Shown: one piece after another, positions 16,074 through 24,334 of the stretch | How positions within the stretch are numbered: position 1 is the stretch's first letter | How the letters are laid out: every line of letters begins with the position of its first letter | From: an uncultured Alsobacter sp. | GTDB taxonomy: Bacteria > Pseudomonadota > Alphaproteobacteria > Rhizobiales > Beijerinckiaceae | Direction: 5' to 3' | DNA: 64,000 bases | Assembly: GCF_945952055.1 (NCBI RefSeq) | Contig: NZ_CAMFHB010000002.1 | Coordinates: forward strand, 62,001 to 126,000 | Notes under the pieces: generated by a model | Databases searched by the model: none | Seen by the model: the letters and a program-made list of their open reading frames with translations, nothing else | Told to the model about the DNA's origin: nothing | Position numbers and translations under genes: made by a program

Positions 16074-17007
16074 ATGTACGTTTGCGGGGCGCAGGCTGGC
16101 CCAAAAGGTTGCCCGGCAGCTCCGCCACGAGGTCGAGGATGATGTCCTTCACCGCCTGCGCCGGCTCGGAGAGCGGCAGGTGGTCGGACTGGCAGAGCGC
16201 CAGCGGCGCCTCGATGACCGGGTCGACGATGCAGGACTGCCAGGCGGCGCAGGAGGCGACGACCTCGCGGGCCATGGACTCCGGCAGTACGGTCGCGCCG
16301 AGCCCCTCCGAGATGACGGCCGTCAGGGTGCTCGCCGACTCGATCTCGGCCACGACGCGCGGCGTCAGCCCGATGCCGGCGAAGGCCTCGTTGACCATCT
16401 TGCGGACCACGTTGTAGGGGCGCGCCAGGAAGAACTCGATGTCGGCGAGGTCGCGCAGCGGCACCTCCGGCGGCGGCGCGGGCATGCTGGCAGGGCCGAC
16501 CACGAAGAGCCGCTCGCGCAGCAACGGGATGAAGTCGAGACCGTGGACCGTCGACTTGCCGCCGTAGAGGACGGCACAGTCCATGCGCCCGTTCATGACG
16601 AGTTCGGACAGCGTCGTGCCGTAGGTCTCGTTGAGATAGAGCAGGATGCCCGGGTGGCGGGCCCGCACCGTGCGCAGCAGCGGCAGTGCGAGTCCTGCGG
16701 CGGCGGTGCCGGGCGCCAGCCCCACTGACACGGCCCCGGAGAGGCCCTTGGCCGCGGCCGTCATGTCGGCCTGCGCCTGGTCGCACTGGCGCAGGATCAG
16801 CTGGGCGTGGCGGTAGAGCACCTTGCCGGCCTCGGTCGGCACGACGCCGCGCTTGGTGCGCGTGAGAAGCTGCTGGCGCACCTCGCCTTCCAGGGTGGCG
16901 AGCTGCTGGCTCAGCGCGGGCTGGGCGACGTGAAGGATGTCGGCGGCCTGGGTGAGGCTGCCGATGTCGACGATCTTCACGAAATACTGCAGGCGCCTCA
17001 GGTTCAC
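16069..17007 (-). CDS. LysR-family transcriptional regulator
   Basis: This 312-residue regulator has the LysR winged helix at residues 1-60 (MNLRRLQYFVKIVDIGSLTQ, then HVAQPALSQQLATLEGEV) and a periplasmic-binding-like effector domain from about residue 90. It uses a GTG start; no ATG nearby keeps the helix intact. It is divergent from the aminotransferase gene, and its own start is 18 bp from the box of module 3, the usual autoregulated arrangement. It probably controls all three promoters with the ATAAG-N5-CTTAT box. The co-inducer may be a 5-oxoproline- or amino-acid-like compound, which is an inference from the regulated genes. Confidence 0.9.
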   Translation of the reverse strand: MNLRRLQYFVKIVDIGSLTQAADILHVAQPALSQQLATLEGEVRQQLLTRTKRGVVPTEAGKVLYRHAQLILRQCDQAQADMTAAAKGLSGAVSVGLAPGTAAAGLALPLLRTVRARHPGILLYLNETYGTTLSELVMNGRMDCAVLYGGKSTVHGLDFIPLLRERLFVVGPASMPAPPPEVPLRDLADIEFFLARPYNVVRKMVNEAFAGIGLTPRVVAEIESASTLTAVISEGLGATVLPESMAREVVASCAAWQSCIVDPVIEAPLALCQSDHLPLSEPAQAVKDIILDLVAELPGNLLGQPAPRKRTS

Positions 17008-17024
17008 GGGGGCGAGCCTCGATC

Positions 17025-17090
17025 CATAAGAGAAGCCTATAAGGCCAGATCGAACCCGTCTTGGAAAGCGGCGCCGTGGGCTTCTAGCGT
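17025..17090 (+). promoter_or_regulatory. LysR-type promoter module 3 (aminotransferase-rraA)
   Basis: On the plus strand ATAAG-AGAAG-CCTAT starts at 17026, one base short of a perfect repeat. CTTGG lies at 17060-17064 and the CTAGCGT core at 17084-17090, with the same 19- and 18-base spacings as modules 1 and 2. It matches module 2 at 28 of 40 positions over the box-to-CTTGG stretch. It lies between the divergent LysR and aminotransferase genes. Confidence 0.8.
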
Positions 17091-17123
17091 CGCGCGGGAC
17101 ATCACCCGAGGTGAAAGCCCACC

Positions 17124-18332
17124 ATGACAGTCTCGCGCATCGCCGAACGCGTCCGGCGCATCAAGCCCTCCCCGAGCTCCGCCGCGGCCGACCGGGCCAG
17201 CGCGCTGCGCCGCGAGGGCCGCAGCATCGTGAGCCTCGTCGTGGGCGAGCCCGACTTCGACACGCCGCGCAACATCCGCGAGGCCGCCGTCCGCGCCATG
17301 GACAAGGGCGCGACCCGCTACACGATGCTCGCCGGCACGCCGGAGCTGCGCGAGGCGATCGTGCGCAAGATGGCGCGCGAGAACGGCCTCACCTACGCCG
17401 CCAAGGACGTGGTCGTCGCCAACGGCGCCAAGAGCGCCATCTACAGTGCCTTCGAGGCGACGCTCGAAGAGGGCGACGAGGTCATCATCCCGGCGCCCTA
17501 CTGGGTGTCCTATCCCGACATGGTGATCGCCTGCGGCGGCGTGCCGGTGACGGTGCCCTGCCCCGAGAGCCAGGGCTTCAAGATCTCGGCGGCGCAGCTC
17601 GAGGCCGCCATCACGCCGCGCACCCGCTGGCTGCTCGTCAACTCGCCGAGCAACCCCACCGGCGCCACCTATTCGCTCGCGGAGTACGCGGCGCTCGCCA
17701 AGGTGCTCGCCCGGCACCCGCACGTCATGGTGATGACGGACGACATCTACGAGCACATCCGCTTCGAGGGCGGCACGGCCCCGCACATCCTCAACGCGGC
17801 GCCGGAGCTGCGCGACCGGGTGCTGATCGTCAACGGCGTCTCCAAGACCTACGCCATGACCGGCTGGCGCATCGGCTGGCTGGTGGGCCCGCCCGACATC
17901 ATCGGCGCGCTGAACACGCTGCTGTCGCAGGCCTCCGGCAATGCCTGCTCGATCAGCCAGGCGGCCACGGTCGAGGCGCTCGACGGCGACCAGGGCTTCG
18001 TGGCCGAGAGCGTCGCGACCTATCGCAAGCGCCGCGACCACATGGCGGCCCGCATCAACGCCATCCCCGGCCTCTCCTGCCTCGTGCCCGAGGGCGCATT
18101 CTACCTCTACGTCAACTGCGCCGGGCTCATCGGCCGGACGACGCCGGAGGGCAAGCGCCTGGAGACGGACGGCGACGTGGTGATGTACTTCCTGGAGAGC
18201 GTCGGCGTGGCGACGGTCCAGGGCAGCGCCTATGGCCTCGCGCCCTTCTTCCGCATCTCCATCGCCACCTCGATCGAGACCCTCGACGAGGGCGCGGACC
18301 GCATCGCCCGCGCCGTCGAAGCCCTTCGCTGA
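17124..18332 (+). CDS. Class I/II pyridoxal-phosphate aminotransferase
   Basis: This 402-residue fold-type I aminotransferase has VGEPDFDTP near residue 40, SPSNPTG near residue 175, a DDIY motif and the PLP lysine at residue 241 in NGVSKTYAMTGWRIGW. The C-terminal Arg that holds the substrate carboxylate is probably in FFRISIATS. It resembles the AspC-type aspartate/aromatic group, but substrate is not fixed by sequence. It starts 14 bp after an AGGTG ribosome site. It lies in the LysR regulon, which suggests it processes an amino acid released by the pxp-type enzyme or imported by the coregulated transporter. Confidence 0.9.
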   Translation: MTVSRIAERVRRIKPSPSSAAADRASALRREGRSIVSLVVGEPDFDTPRNIREAAVRAMDKGATRYTMLAGTPELREAIVRKMARENGLTYAAKDVVVANGAKSAIYSAFEATLEEGDEVIIPAPYWVSYPDMVIACGGVPVTVPCPESQGFKISAAQLEAAITPRTRWLLVNSPSNPTGATYSLAEYAALAKVLARHPHVMVMTDDIYEHIRFEGGTAPHILNAAPELRDRVLIVNGVSKTYAMTGWRIGWLVGPPDIIGALNTLLSQASGNACSISQAATVEALDGDQGFVAESVATYRKRRDHMAARINAIPGLSCLVPEGAFYLYVNCAGLIGRTTPEGKRLETDGDVVMYFLESVGVATVQGSAYGLAPFFRISIATSIETLDEGADRIARAVEALR

Positions 18333-18353
18333 AACCCGAAACGGAACTCGCCC

Positions 18354-19013
18354 ATGCCCGGCATCGAGAAGAACCCGTCCGCCCCGCAGGTCGACGCGGC
18401 CATCATCGCGCAGTTGCGCGACATCGCGGTCGCGCTGCTGAGCGACCAGCTGCACCGCAACTGTGGCAGCGTGGGGCTGATCCCCTATCACCGCCCGGCG
18501 CCCATGGCAGGCACCGCCGTGACGGTGAAGACGCGCGGCGGCGACAACCTCGCCATCCTGCGCGCCTTCGACTTCTGCCGCCCCGGCGACGTGATGGTGG
18601 TGGATGCGGGGGGTGACATCAGCAACGCGCTGGTCGGCGGCATCATCACGCTCGGCGCCGCCAAGGCCGGCCATGCCGGCATGGTGCTCGACGGCGCCAT
18701 CCGCGACGTGGCCGAGATCCGCGAGCGCGAGTTCCCCGTCTACGCCCGCGGCATCAACCACCGCGGCCCCTACAAGGACGGCCCCGGCGAAATCAACGTG
18801 CCGGTGACGATCGGCGGCATGGTGGTGAAGCCCGGCGACATCATCGTCGGCGACCAGGACGGGCTGCTGGCCTTCGACCCCTCGCTCGCCGCCACGGTGA
18901 TCGCCGGCGCGCTGAAGCAGCGGGACGCCGAAGAGGCGACGATCAAGTCGATCCTCGAGGGGCGCTGGGATCGTTCCGCCGCGGACCGGCTGGAAGCGCG
19001 CTGCCTGAACTGA
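18354..19013 (+). CDS. RraA-family protein, 4-hydroxy-4-methyl-2-oxoglutarate aldolase-like
   Basis: This 219-residue protein has the RraA/HMG-aldolase fold with LLSDQLHRNCGS, GDNLAILRAFDFCRPGDVMVVD and the metal site GAIRDVAEIRE near residue 117, plus a GDIIVGDQDG loop. Members with GAxRD cleave or decarboxylate 2-oxo acids with divalent metal. True RraA regulators of RNase E share the fold but are usually smaller (about 160 residues). It follows the aminotransferase by 21 bp and would act on the resulting 2-oxo acid. A strong hairpin ends the operon. Confidence 0.85.
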   Translation: MPGIEKNPSAPQVDAAIIAQLRDIAVALLSDQLHRNCGSVGLIPYHRPAPMAGTAVTVKTRGGDNLAILRAFDFCRPGDVMVVDAGGDISNALVGGIITLGAAKAGHAGMVLDGAIRDVAEIREREFPVYARGINHRGPYKDGPGEINVPVTIGGMVVKPGDIIVGDQDGLLAFDPSLAATVIAGALKQRDAEEATIKSILEGRWDRSAADRLEARCLN

Positions 19014-19020
19014 TGCTGGT

Positions 19021-19059
19021 ACCGGATCGATGGGCTGCGCCGCAGCTCATCGATCCGGT
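19021..19059 (+). terminator. Strong hairpin terminator after the rraA-family gene
   Basis: A 39-nt sequence from ACCGGATCGATG to CATCGATCCGGT folds with itself: 19 base pairs, one of them G.U, around a single central C. It begins 8 bp after the TGA stop. The T tract is poor (GTGATTTGC), so this is a GC-rich hairpin that may need Rho or act as a 3' stabiliser. Confidence 0.75.
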
Positions 19060-19078
19060 GATTTGCACCCCTCCGTGC

Positions 19079-19167
19079 GTCCTGCCCGGGCTTGGCCCGG
19101 GCATCCACGACTGTGCCGGGGCCGCGCGGAAGTCGTGGGTGGCCGGGCCAAGCCCGGCCATGACGGC
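19079..19167. repeat. Family A intergenic palindrome, copy 2
   Basis: This copy runs from CGTCCTGCCCGGGCTTGG to CCGGCCATGACGGC and matches the family A layout in reverse orientation. It lies between the convergent rraA-family and SDR genes, next to the hairpin at 19021-19059. The flanking AACTGGACTGCC is the same word seen next to copy 1. Confidence 0.85.
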
Positions 19168-19205
19168 TGAGAGGCAGGCGCGAACTGGACTGCCGATAGG
19201 AAGCC

Positions 19206-19967
19206 CTACTTCGGCGCCATCCTCAGGGCGCCATCCAGCCGGATCGTCTCGCCGTTGAGCATCGGGTTCTCCACGATTGCCTGCACCATCTGGGCGTATT
19301 CGTCGGGCTTGCCGAGGCGGTTGGGGAACGGGACCTGCTGGCCGAGCGAGGCCTGGGCTTCCGCCGGCAGGCTTTCCAGGAGCGGGGTCAGGAACAGGCC
19401 CGGCGCGATGGTCATGACGCGGATGCCGATGCGGGCGAACTCGCGGGCGATCGGGATCGTCATGGCGACGATGCCACCCTTGGAGGCGGCGTAGGCCGGC
19501 TGGCCGATCTGGGCCTCGTAGGCGGCGACGCTGGCGGTGTTGATGATGACGCCGCGCTCCTCGCCGACCGGATCGGCCTTGGCGAGCTTGGCCGCGAACT
19601 TCGACAGCACGTTGAACGAACCGATTAGGTTGATGGTCACGATCTTGCTGAAGTCGGCCAGCGGCAGCGGTGAGCCGTCGCGCTGGATCACGCGGCCGGG
19701 CGGGCCGATGCCGGCGCAGTTCACGCAGATCCGGGCCGTGCCGAACTTGCCCTCGGCCTCGTCGAGCGCGCGGACGACGTCGGCCTCGCTGGTGACGTCG
19801 GTGCGCACGAAATGTCCGCCGATCTCGGCGGCCCGGGCGGTGCCGAGCTCCACGTTGAGATCGAAGATCGTGACCTTGGCGCCGGCAGCCGCCAGCCGGC
19901 GGGCAGTCGCCCAGCCGAGGCCCGAGGCCCCGCCCGTCACGATCGCGGGCACTCCAGTGATGTCCAT
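19206..19967 (-). CDS. SDR-family dehydrogenase, 3-hydroxyacyl-CoA dehydrogenase type 2-like
   Basis: This 253-residue SDR has TGGASGLGWATARRL near residue 11, NCAGIGPPG near residue 83, the Ser in NTASVAAYEAQIGQ and YAASKGGI. The segment TIAPGLFLTPLLESLPAEAQ is typical of the HSD17B10-like group that oxidises 3-hydroxyacyl-CoAs. It is a single gene between a palindrome and the EAL gene with no operon partner. It probably acts in fatty-acid or branched-chain acyl-CoA oxidation in the cytoplasm. The ATG has a GAGGAACACG stretch before it. Confidence 0.85.
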   Translation of the reverse strand: MDITGVPAIVTGGASGLGWATARRLAAAGAKVTIFDLNVELGTARAAEIGGHFVRTDVTSEADVVRALDEAEGKFGTARICVNCAGIGPPGRVIQRDGSPLPLADFSKIVTINLIGSFNVLSKFAAKLAKADPVGEERGVIINTASVAAYEAQIGQPAYAASKGGIVAMTIPIAREFARIGIRVMTIAPGLFLTPLLESLPAEAQASLGQQVPFPNRLGKPDEYAQMVQAIVENPMLNGETIRLDGALRMAPK

Positions 19968-20033
19968 CGTGTTCCTCCCCCGTGCGGCCGCCCGGCGGGC
20001 GGCACGGCGTTCCGAGTGGGGGGCAAACTAGAC

Positions 20034-20819
20034 TTAGGCCCCGGCCCGCGCAACGCGACGTTGGTCGCCGCCCGGGCGCGGCCAGGCCGGCTCGGGCAAC
20101 GAGGAGAGACCCGGGCGGGCGAACAGGTAGCCCTGCATCAGTCGCACGCCCATGCCAGCGAGCGTCTCCTGCTCGGCCTGCGTCTCCACGCCCTCGCAGA
20201 TCGGGATGACGCCGAGGTCGCGCAGCATCTCCAGGGTTCGGCCGACGACCACCTGCCGGGCCCGGTCGCGGTCGATCCCGCGGATCAGCCCCATGTCGAG
20301 CTTCACGTAGTCGGGCTGGAAGTCGACCAGCAGCCCGAGACCGGCATAGCCACCGCCGAAATCGTCGATCGCGGTCTTGAAGCCCATCGAGCGATAGGCC
20401 CGCAGGATGGTGAGCACGTGCGCGGCGTCGAGCTTCTCGGCCTCGGTGAACTCGAAAAGGATCTGGCTCACCGGAAAGCCGGTGCGCATGGCCGTCTGCA
20501 GCGTCGAGCGGATGCAGGCCCGCGGTTCGTAGACGGCATTCGGCAGGAAGTTGATCGACAGCAGCGTGCCCTGCTCGACGATCCCCAGCTGGCTCGCGAG
20601 CTCGATGGCCTTCACACGGCAGGTCTGGTCGAACGCGTAGCGGCTGGCGTCCGTCACCCGCTCGAGGACGAAGGCCGCGCCTTCTCCCCCTGCCCCGCGC
20701 ACCAGGGCCTCGTGGGCGAACACGCGCCGTTCCTCCAGATCCACGATGGGCTGGAAAGCCATGGTGATCGGCAGGTCGAAGGCCGCACCGTCACGGCAAC
20801 CTTGGCAGATGGTGGACAT
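20034..20819 (-). CDS. Stand-alone EAL-domain protein
   Basis: This 261-residue protein consists of one EAL domain without GGDEF. I see HEALVRG near residue 40, SINFLPNAVY, FEFTEAE, AIDDFGGGYAGLGLL, YVKLDMGLI, CEGVET and MQGYLF, so the catalytic E, N, E, DD, K, E and Q positions all appear kept. The loop usually reading DDFGTGYSSL is changed to DDFGGGYAGL. A short N-terminal CQGC pair precedes the domain. Cyclic di-GMP phosphodiesterase activity is plausible but not certain; the QPIVD...EALVRG subgroup is also found with BLUF photoreceptors, some of which do not hydrolyse c-di-GMP. The 103-bp gap upstream holds AACGTTC repeats of unknown role. Confidence 0.88.
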   Translation of the reverse strand: MSTICQGCRDGAAFDLPITMAFQPIVDLEERRVFAHEALVRGAGGEGAAFVLERVTDASRYAFDQTCRVKAIELASQLGIVEQGTLLSINFLPNAVYEPRACIRSTLQTAMRTGFPVSQILFEFTEAEKLDAAHVLTILRAYRSMGFKTAIDDFGGGYAGLGLLVDFQPDYVKLDMGLIRGIDRDRARQVVVGRTLEMLRDLGVIPICEGVETQAEQETLAGMGVRLMQGYLFARPGLSSLPEPAWPRPGGDQRRVARAGA

Positions 20820-20922
20820 TCAGGCGCCCTGGACACAGAGGTCGAGGACGCTAAACGAACGTTCTTAAGAGATAGTGCGGTCGACAACGTCAGGATTACG
20901 AAACTGTCGTCCGTGACGCGGC

Positions 20923-22239
20923 TCACCCCGCGCGGGCGTCCTGCCAGCGTGCGTGGGCCACGGCGAGCGACGGCATCAGCGGGGCGAAAGGCCCGAGGGG
21001 GACCCCGGCGCCGCCGACCGGAACCGGGACGGCGTGCTCCGCGGCGCCGAGAACGAGGTCGGCCAGGGCCCGGCCGACCACCGCCGTGACCGCGATGCCG
21101 CGGCCGTTGCAGCCCATGGCGCCGAACAGGCCGTCGCTCATGCGCAGGATGTGCGGCAGGAAATCCGTGCTGATGGCGGCCGTGCCCCGCCAGGAAAACT
21201 GGACGTCGGGGCAGTGGCGCATGCCCAGCTCCTGCTGCAGGCGCGCCGCGATGGCGTGGGCCATGCGGCCTTCGGCGTGGACGGGGAGGATCGCCATGCC
21301 GCCGCTGATCAGCCGGTTGTCCCGGTCCAGGCGGCAGGTGAACAGGTTGGCGCGCGTGTCGGCGAGCGGATTGCGGTGCGGCGCGATGCGGGCGGCCTCA
21401 GCCGCGGGCAGCGGGGCCGTGGCGATCTGGTAGACCGGCAGCGGCACGAGCCGGGTCCCGAGCCGGCCGGCCAGCCCGCCCCGAAAGGCGTTCGTGCACA
21501 GGAGCACGGTCCGCGCCCTCACCGAACGCCCGCCGGCGGAGAGCCGCCAGGCGCCACCGTCGCGCCGCGCATCGCTCACCTTCGCGTTTTCGAGGAGGGT
21601 CGCACCGGCCGCGACGGCCAGCCGTCCCAGGCCGTGCAGCAGAGCCAGCGGGTTCAGCATGCCGCCGGAGGGATCGAACAGGGCGCCCCGGCACAGGCGG
21701 GCGGCGGTGCGCTGGCGGGCTTCTCCCTCGTCGAGGAAGGTCACCGGCCGACCGAGGGCCTGCCACGCGTCGGCCCGCAGGCGCAGCATCCGCGCGGCCG
21801 CATCGTCGTGGGCGACATGGATCCAACCGGTCTGCTCCGCGTCGCAATCGATGGCGTGGTCGCGCACCAGGTCGAACACGGCGTCGGCGGACGATCCCAC
21901 GGCGAGCAGGAGCCGATGTCCCGCCTCTTCGCCGAGGCGGGCGAGCACCGCCGCCGGATCGGCCTTGGCGAAGTTCGGCACCACGAAGCCGGCGTTGAGG
22001 CCGCTGGCCCCCTCGCCGATCCGTGTCGCCTCCAGGACGGCGACGCTCAGCCCGGCCGCCGCGAGATGACGCGCCGCGGTGAGCCCGACGAAGCCCGCCC
22101 CGACCACGGCCACGTCGACCGACAGGTCGCCCACGAGCTCGGCGGTGCGCGGCCGCTCTCCCGGCGCGAGCTGCCAGGGCGTGCGGGGCGTCGTCTCCAC
22201 CGTCCGGGACGGGGCGGTGGCATTGGCATGGGCATTCAC
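20923..22239 (-). CDS. FAD-dependent amine/amino-acid oxidase, DadA/DAO family
   Basis: This 438-residue flavoprotein has the Rossmann FAD motif DVAVVGAGFVGLTAARHLA near residue 42 and a second FAD contact at YQIATAPL. The late GAMGCNGRGIAVTAVVG is the C-terminal FAD loop of the DAO family. It resembles DadA and gamma-glutamylputrescine oxidoreductase-like proteins, which oxidise secondary or D-amines. The start is a GTG in GTGA overlap with the ATPase stop, so it is coupled to peptide import. A role in degrading an imported amine or amino acid is inferred. Confidence 0.85.
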   Translation of the reverse strand: MNAHANATAPSRTVETTPRTPWQLAPGERPRTAELVGDLSVDVAVVGAGFVGLTAARHLAAAGLSVAVLEATRIGEGASGLNAGFVVPNFAKADPAAVLARLGEEAGHRLLLAVGSSADAVFDLVRDHAIDCDAEQTGWIHVAHDDAAARMLRLRADAWQALGRPVTFLDEGEARQRTAARLCRGALFDPSGGMLNPLALLHGLGRLAVAAGATLLENAKVSDARRDGGAWRLSAGGRSVRARTVLLCTNAFRGGLAGRLGTRLVPLPVYQIATAPLPAAEAARIAPHRNPLADTRANLFTCRLDRDNRLISGGMAILPVHAEGRMAHAIAARLQQELGMRHCPDVQFSWRGTAAISTDFLPHILRMSDGLFGAMGCNGRGIAVTAVVGRALADLVLGAAEHAVPVPVGGAGVPLGPFAPLMPSLAVAHARWQDARAG

Positions 22240-23228
22240 AGGGCTTCTCCCGGCCGGTGGCAGGCGACCTGCCCGGCCTCGAAGGGGCGCAAGGCCGGGG
22301 CTTCCGTGCGGCAGCGCTCGGTCGCCAGCGGGCAGCGTGGATGGAAGGTGCAGCCCGACGGCGGCGCGATGGGGTTCGGCACCTCGCCCTGCATGGGGGC
22401 GCGCCGCGCGCCGATCTCGACGAGATCGGGCGCCGAGCGGATCAGGATGCGCGTGTAGGGATGCGCCGGCCGGTCGAAGATGGCGTCCCGGTCGGCGATC
22501 TCGACGATGCGGCCGAGATACATCACGGCGACGCGGTCGGAGACGAAGTCGACCACCGCGAGATTGTGGCTGATGAAGAGGTAGGTCAGCCCATGCTCAT
22601 CCTGCAGGTCGCGCATGAGGTTGAGGATCTGGGCCTGCACCGAGACGTCGAGGGCGGAGGTCGGCTCGTCGCACACCACGAGCGACGGCGCGCTGGCGAG
22701 CGCGCGGGCCACGGCGATGCGCTGGCGCTGGCCGCCGGAGAACTCGTGCGGAAACTTGTCGGCGTCGGCGGGCGACAGCCCGACGTCGGAGAGCAGCGCG
22801 GCGACGCGCTCCTTCACCTCGGCCCGCGAATGGCCGAGCCCGAGGCCGACGATGGGATCGCCCACGATGCGCCCGACCCGCCAGCGCGGGTTGAGGCTCC
22901 CGTAGGGATCCTGGAAGATCATCTGGATGTCCTTGCGCCAGGAGGGCACGCCCCCCTGGCCGGCGTCGACCACCGCGCCGCGGAAGCGGATCTCGCCGCC
23001 GCTCGGCGGCGTCAGGCCGGCGACGCAGCGCGCCACCGTCGTCTTGCCGCAACCGGACTCGCCCACGACGCTGAGCGTGCCGCCCTGCGGGATCGCGAAG
23101 CTCACCCCGTCGACGGCGCGCAGCACCTGCCGGCCCTGCCCCGTCGCCACCCGCGTCACCCAGGGCGGCGAGACGTCGAAGGTCTTGCGCAGGTCGGTGA
23201 CGGTGAGGAGGTCCGCCGCTGCGGTCAT
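22236..23228 (-). CDS. Dipeptide/oligopeptide ABC transporter ATP-binding protein, DppF type
   Basis: This 330-residue ATPase has Walker A GESGCGKTT, signature FSGGQRQR, Walker [13 protein letters not shown] and the C-terminal oligopeptide Cys motif CTFHPRCPLATERC. That C-terminal motif, with the ALxxxGE(L/V) tail, marks the OppF/DppF family. The ATG is in ATGA overlap with the DppD-type gene. It acts with the DppD-type ATPase and with the binding protein and permeases encoded on the other arm (24335-28043). Confidence 0.93.
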   Translation of the reverse strand: MTAAADLLTVTDLRKTFDVSPPWVTRVATGQGRQVLRAVDGVSFAIPQGGTLSVVGESGCGKTTVARCVAGLTPPSGGEIRFRGAVVDAGQGGVPSWRKDIQMIFQDPYGSLNPRWRVGRIVGDPIVGLGLGHSRAEVKERVAALLSDVGLSPADADKFPHEFSGGQRQRIAVARALASAPSLVVCDEPTSALDVSVQAQILNLMRDLQDEHGLTYLFISHNLAVVDFVSDRVAVMYLGRIVEIADRDAIFDRPAHPYTRILIRSAPDLVEIGARRAPMQGEVPNPIAPPSGCTFHPRCPLATERCRTEAPALRPFEAGQVACHRPGEAL

Positions 23229-24250
23229 CGCGTGTCGCTCCCCTCGCCGGCGCGCCAGCACGCCGCGCGGTGGTTGCCCTCGACCCAGTCCGGCGGCAGC
23301 CCCTGGGAGCAGCGCGGCTCGGCCAGCGGGCAGCGCGGCGCGAAGGCGCAGCCCGGCGGCACGGCGTCCGGCCGTGGCATGGCGCCGGGGATCTGGGTGA
23401 GGCGCTTCAGCCGCGTGCCGATGGCGGGGATGGCCGCCATGAGGCCGCGCGTGTAGGGGTGGCGCGGGTGGCGCACCACCTCGGCGACGGGACCGATCTC
23501 GACGATCCGCCCGGCATAGGCCACGGCCACGCGGTGGGCGAGCGTGGCGATGACGCCCATGTCGTGCGTGACGAGGATCACGGCCATGCCGCGCTCGGCG
23601 CAGAGATCGCGCAGGAGTTCGATGATCTGGCCCTGCACCGACACGTCGAGGGCGGTGGTCGGCTCGTCGGCGATGATGAGCTCCGGCCGCCCGGCGAGGG
23701 CGAGCGCGATGACGACGCGCTGGCGCATGCCGCCGGAGAACTCGTGGGGGTAGCTCGCCAGCCGCTTCTCGGGCGCCGGGATGCCGACGCGGGCGAGCAG
23801 CGCGACGGCCTCGTCCCGCGCCGCCGGGCCGCGCAGGGGCGTGTGGGCCTCGATGGTCTCGACGAGCTGGCGCTCGACGCTGAACACCGGGTTCAGCGCC
23901 GTCAGCGGATCCTGGAAGATCGTGGCGATGTGGCGCCCGCGCAGGGCCCGCAGTTCCGACGGGGGCAGGTTGTCGATGCGCCGGCCGCGGTAGAGGATCT
24001 CGCCGGCGGTGATGGCGAGCGGCCTGTCGAGGAGCCCGGTCACCGCCGTCCCCATCATCGACTTGCCGGCCCCCGACTCGCCGACCAGCCCGAGGATCTC
24101 GCCCGGCATGACGGTGAAGGAGACGCCGCGCACGAGGTCGACGCCCCGGCCCTCGCGGGTCAGGGAGACCGTGAGTCCACGCGCCTCCAGCAGGGGCGCG
24201 GCCTCGTGGGCTGGGTCGTCGCTCTCGAGCCTGGCGGCGGTGGCTGTCAC
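23225..24250 (-). CDS. Dipeptide/oligopeptide ABC transporter ATP-binding protein, DppD type
   Basis: This 341-residue ATPase has Walker A GESGAGKSM, signature FSGGMRQRV, Walker B LIIADEPTTALD and the Cys motif CAFAPRCPLAEPRC. It starts with GTG (24250); the GTG lies 84 bp from the start of the divergent binding-protein gene, so the two arms of the transporter share one control region. Normal length for OppD/DppD proteins. Its long N-terminal extension TAARLESDDPAHEAAPLLEA before the ATPase core is unremarkable. Confidence 0.93.
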   Translation of the reverse strand: MTATAARLESDDPAHEAAPLLEARGLTVSLTREGRGVDLVRGVSFTVMPGEILGLVGESGAGKSMMGTAVTGLLDRPLAITAGEILYRGRRIDNLPPSELRALRGRHIATIFQDPLTALNPVFSVERQLVETIEAHTPLRGPAARDEAVALLARVGIPAPEKRLASYPHEFSGGMRQRVVIALALAGRPELIIADEPTTALDVSVQGQIIELLRDLCAERGMAVILVTHDMGVIATLAHRVAVAYAGRIVEIGPVAEVVRHPRHPYTRGLMAAIPAIGTRLKRLTQIPGAMPRPDAVPPGCAFAPRCPLAEPRCSQGLPPDWVEGNHRAACWRAGEGSDTR

Positions 24251-24274
24251 GGTCCGGTCCGGAGTCGGGTTCTC

Positions 24275-24289
24275 TTGATCAAATGATCG
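24275..24289. promoter_or_regulatory. Candidate GntR operator in the dpp divergent promoter
   Basis: TTGATCAAATGATCG lies between the DppD-type gene and the binding-protein gene. TTGATCAA is itself a perfect palindrome. The same 15 bases with a single change occur upstream of the amidohydrolase gene (43024-43038, read on the minus strand). The GntR protein at 28078 is the likely binder. Confidence 0.6.
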
Positions 24290-24334
24290 ATGTGCGCCAT
24301 CCTCCTGTCAATGACAACGGGAAGGGGGACTGCC

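Noticed and set aside
19021-19059. Hairpin as a riboswitch
   Set aside because: It lies after a stop codon of a convergent gene pair and has no conserved aptamer-like elements; a terminator or 3' stabiliser is simpler.
20845-20870. AACGTTC repeats upstream of the EAL gene as a LexA-type SOS box
   Set aside because: The alphaproteobacterial GTTC-N7-GTTC spacing is not met.
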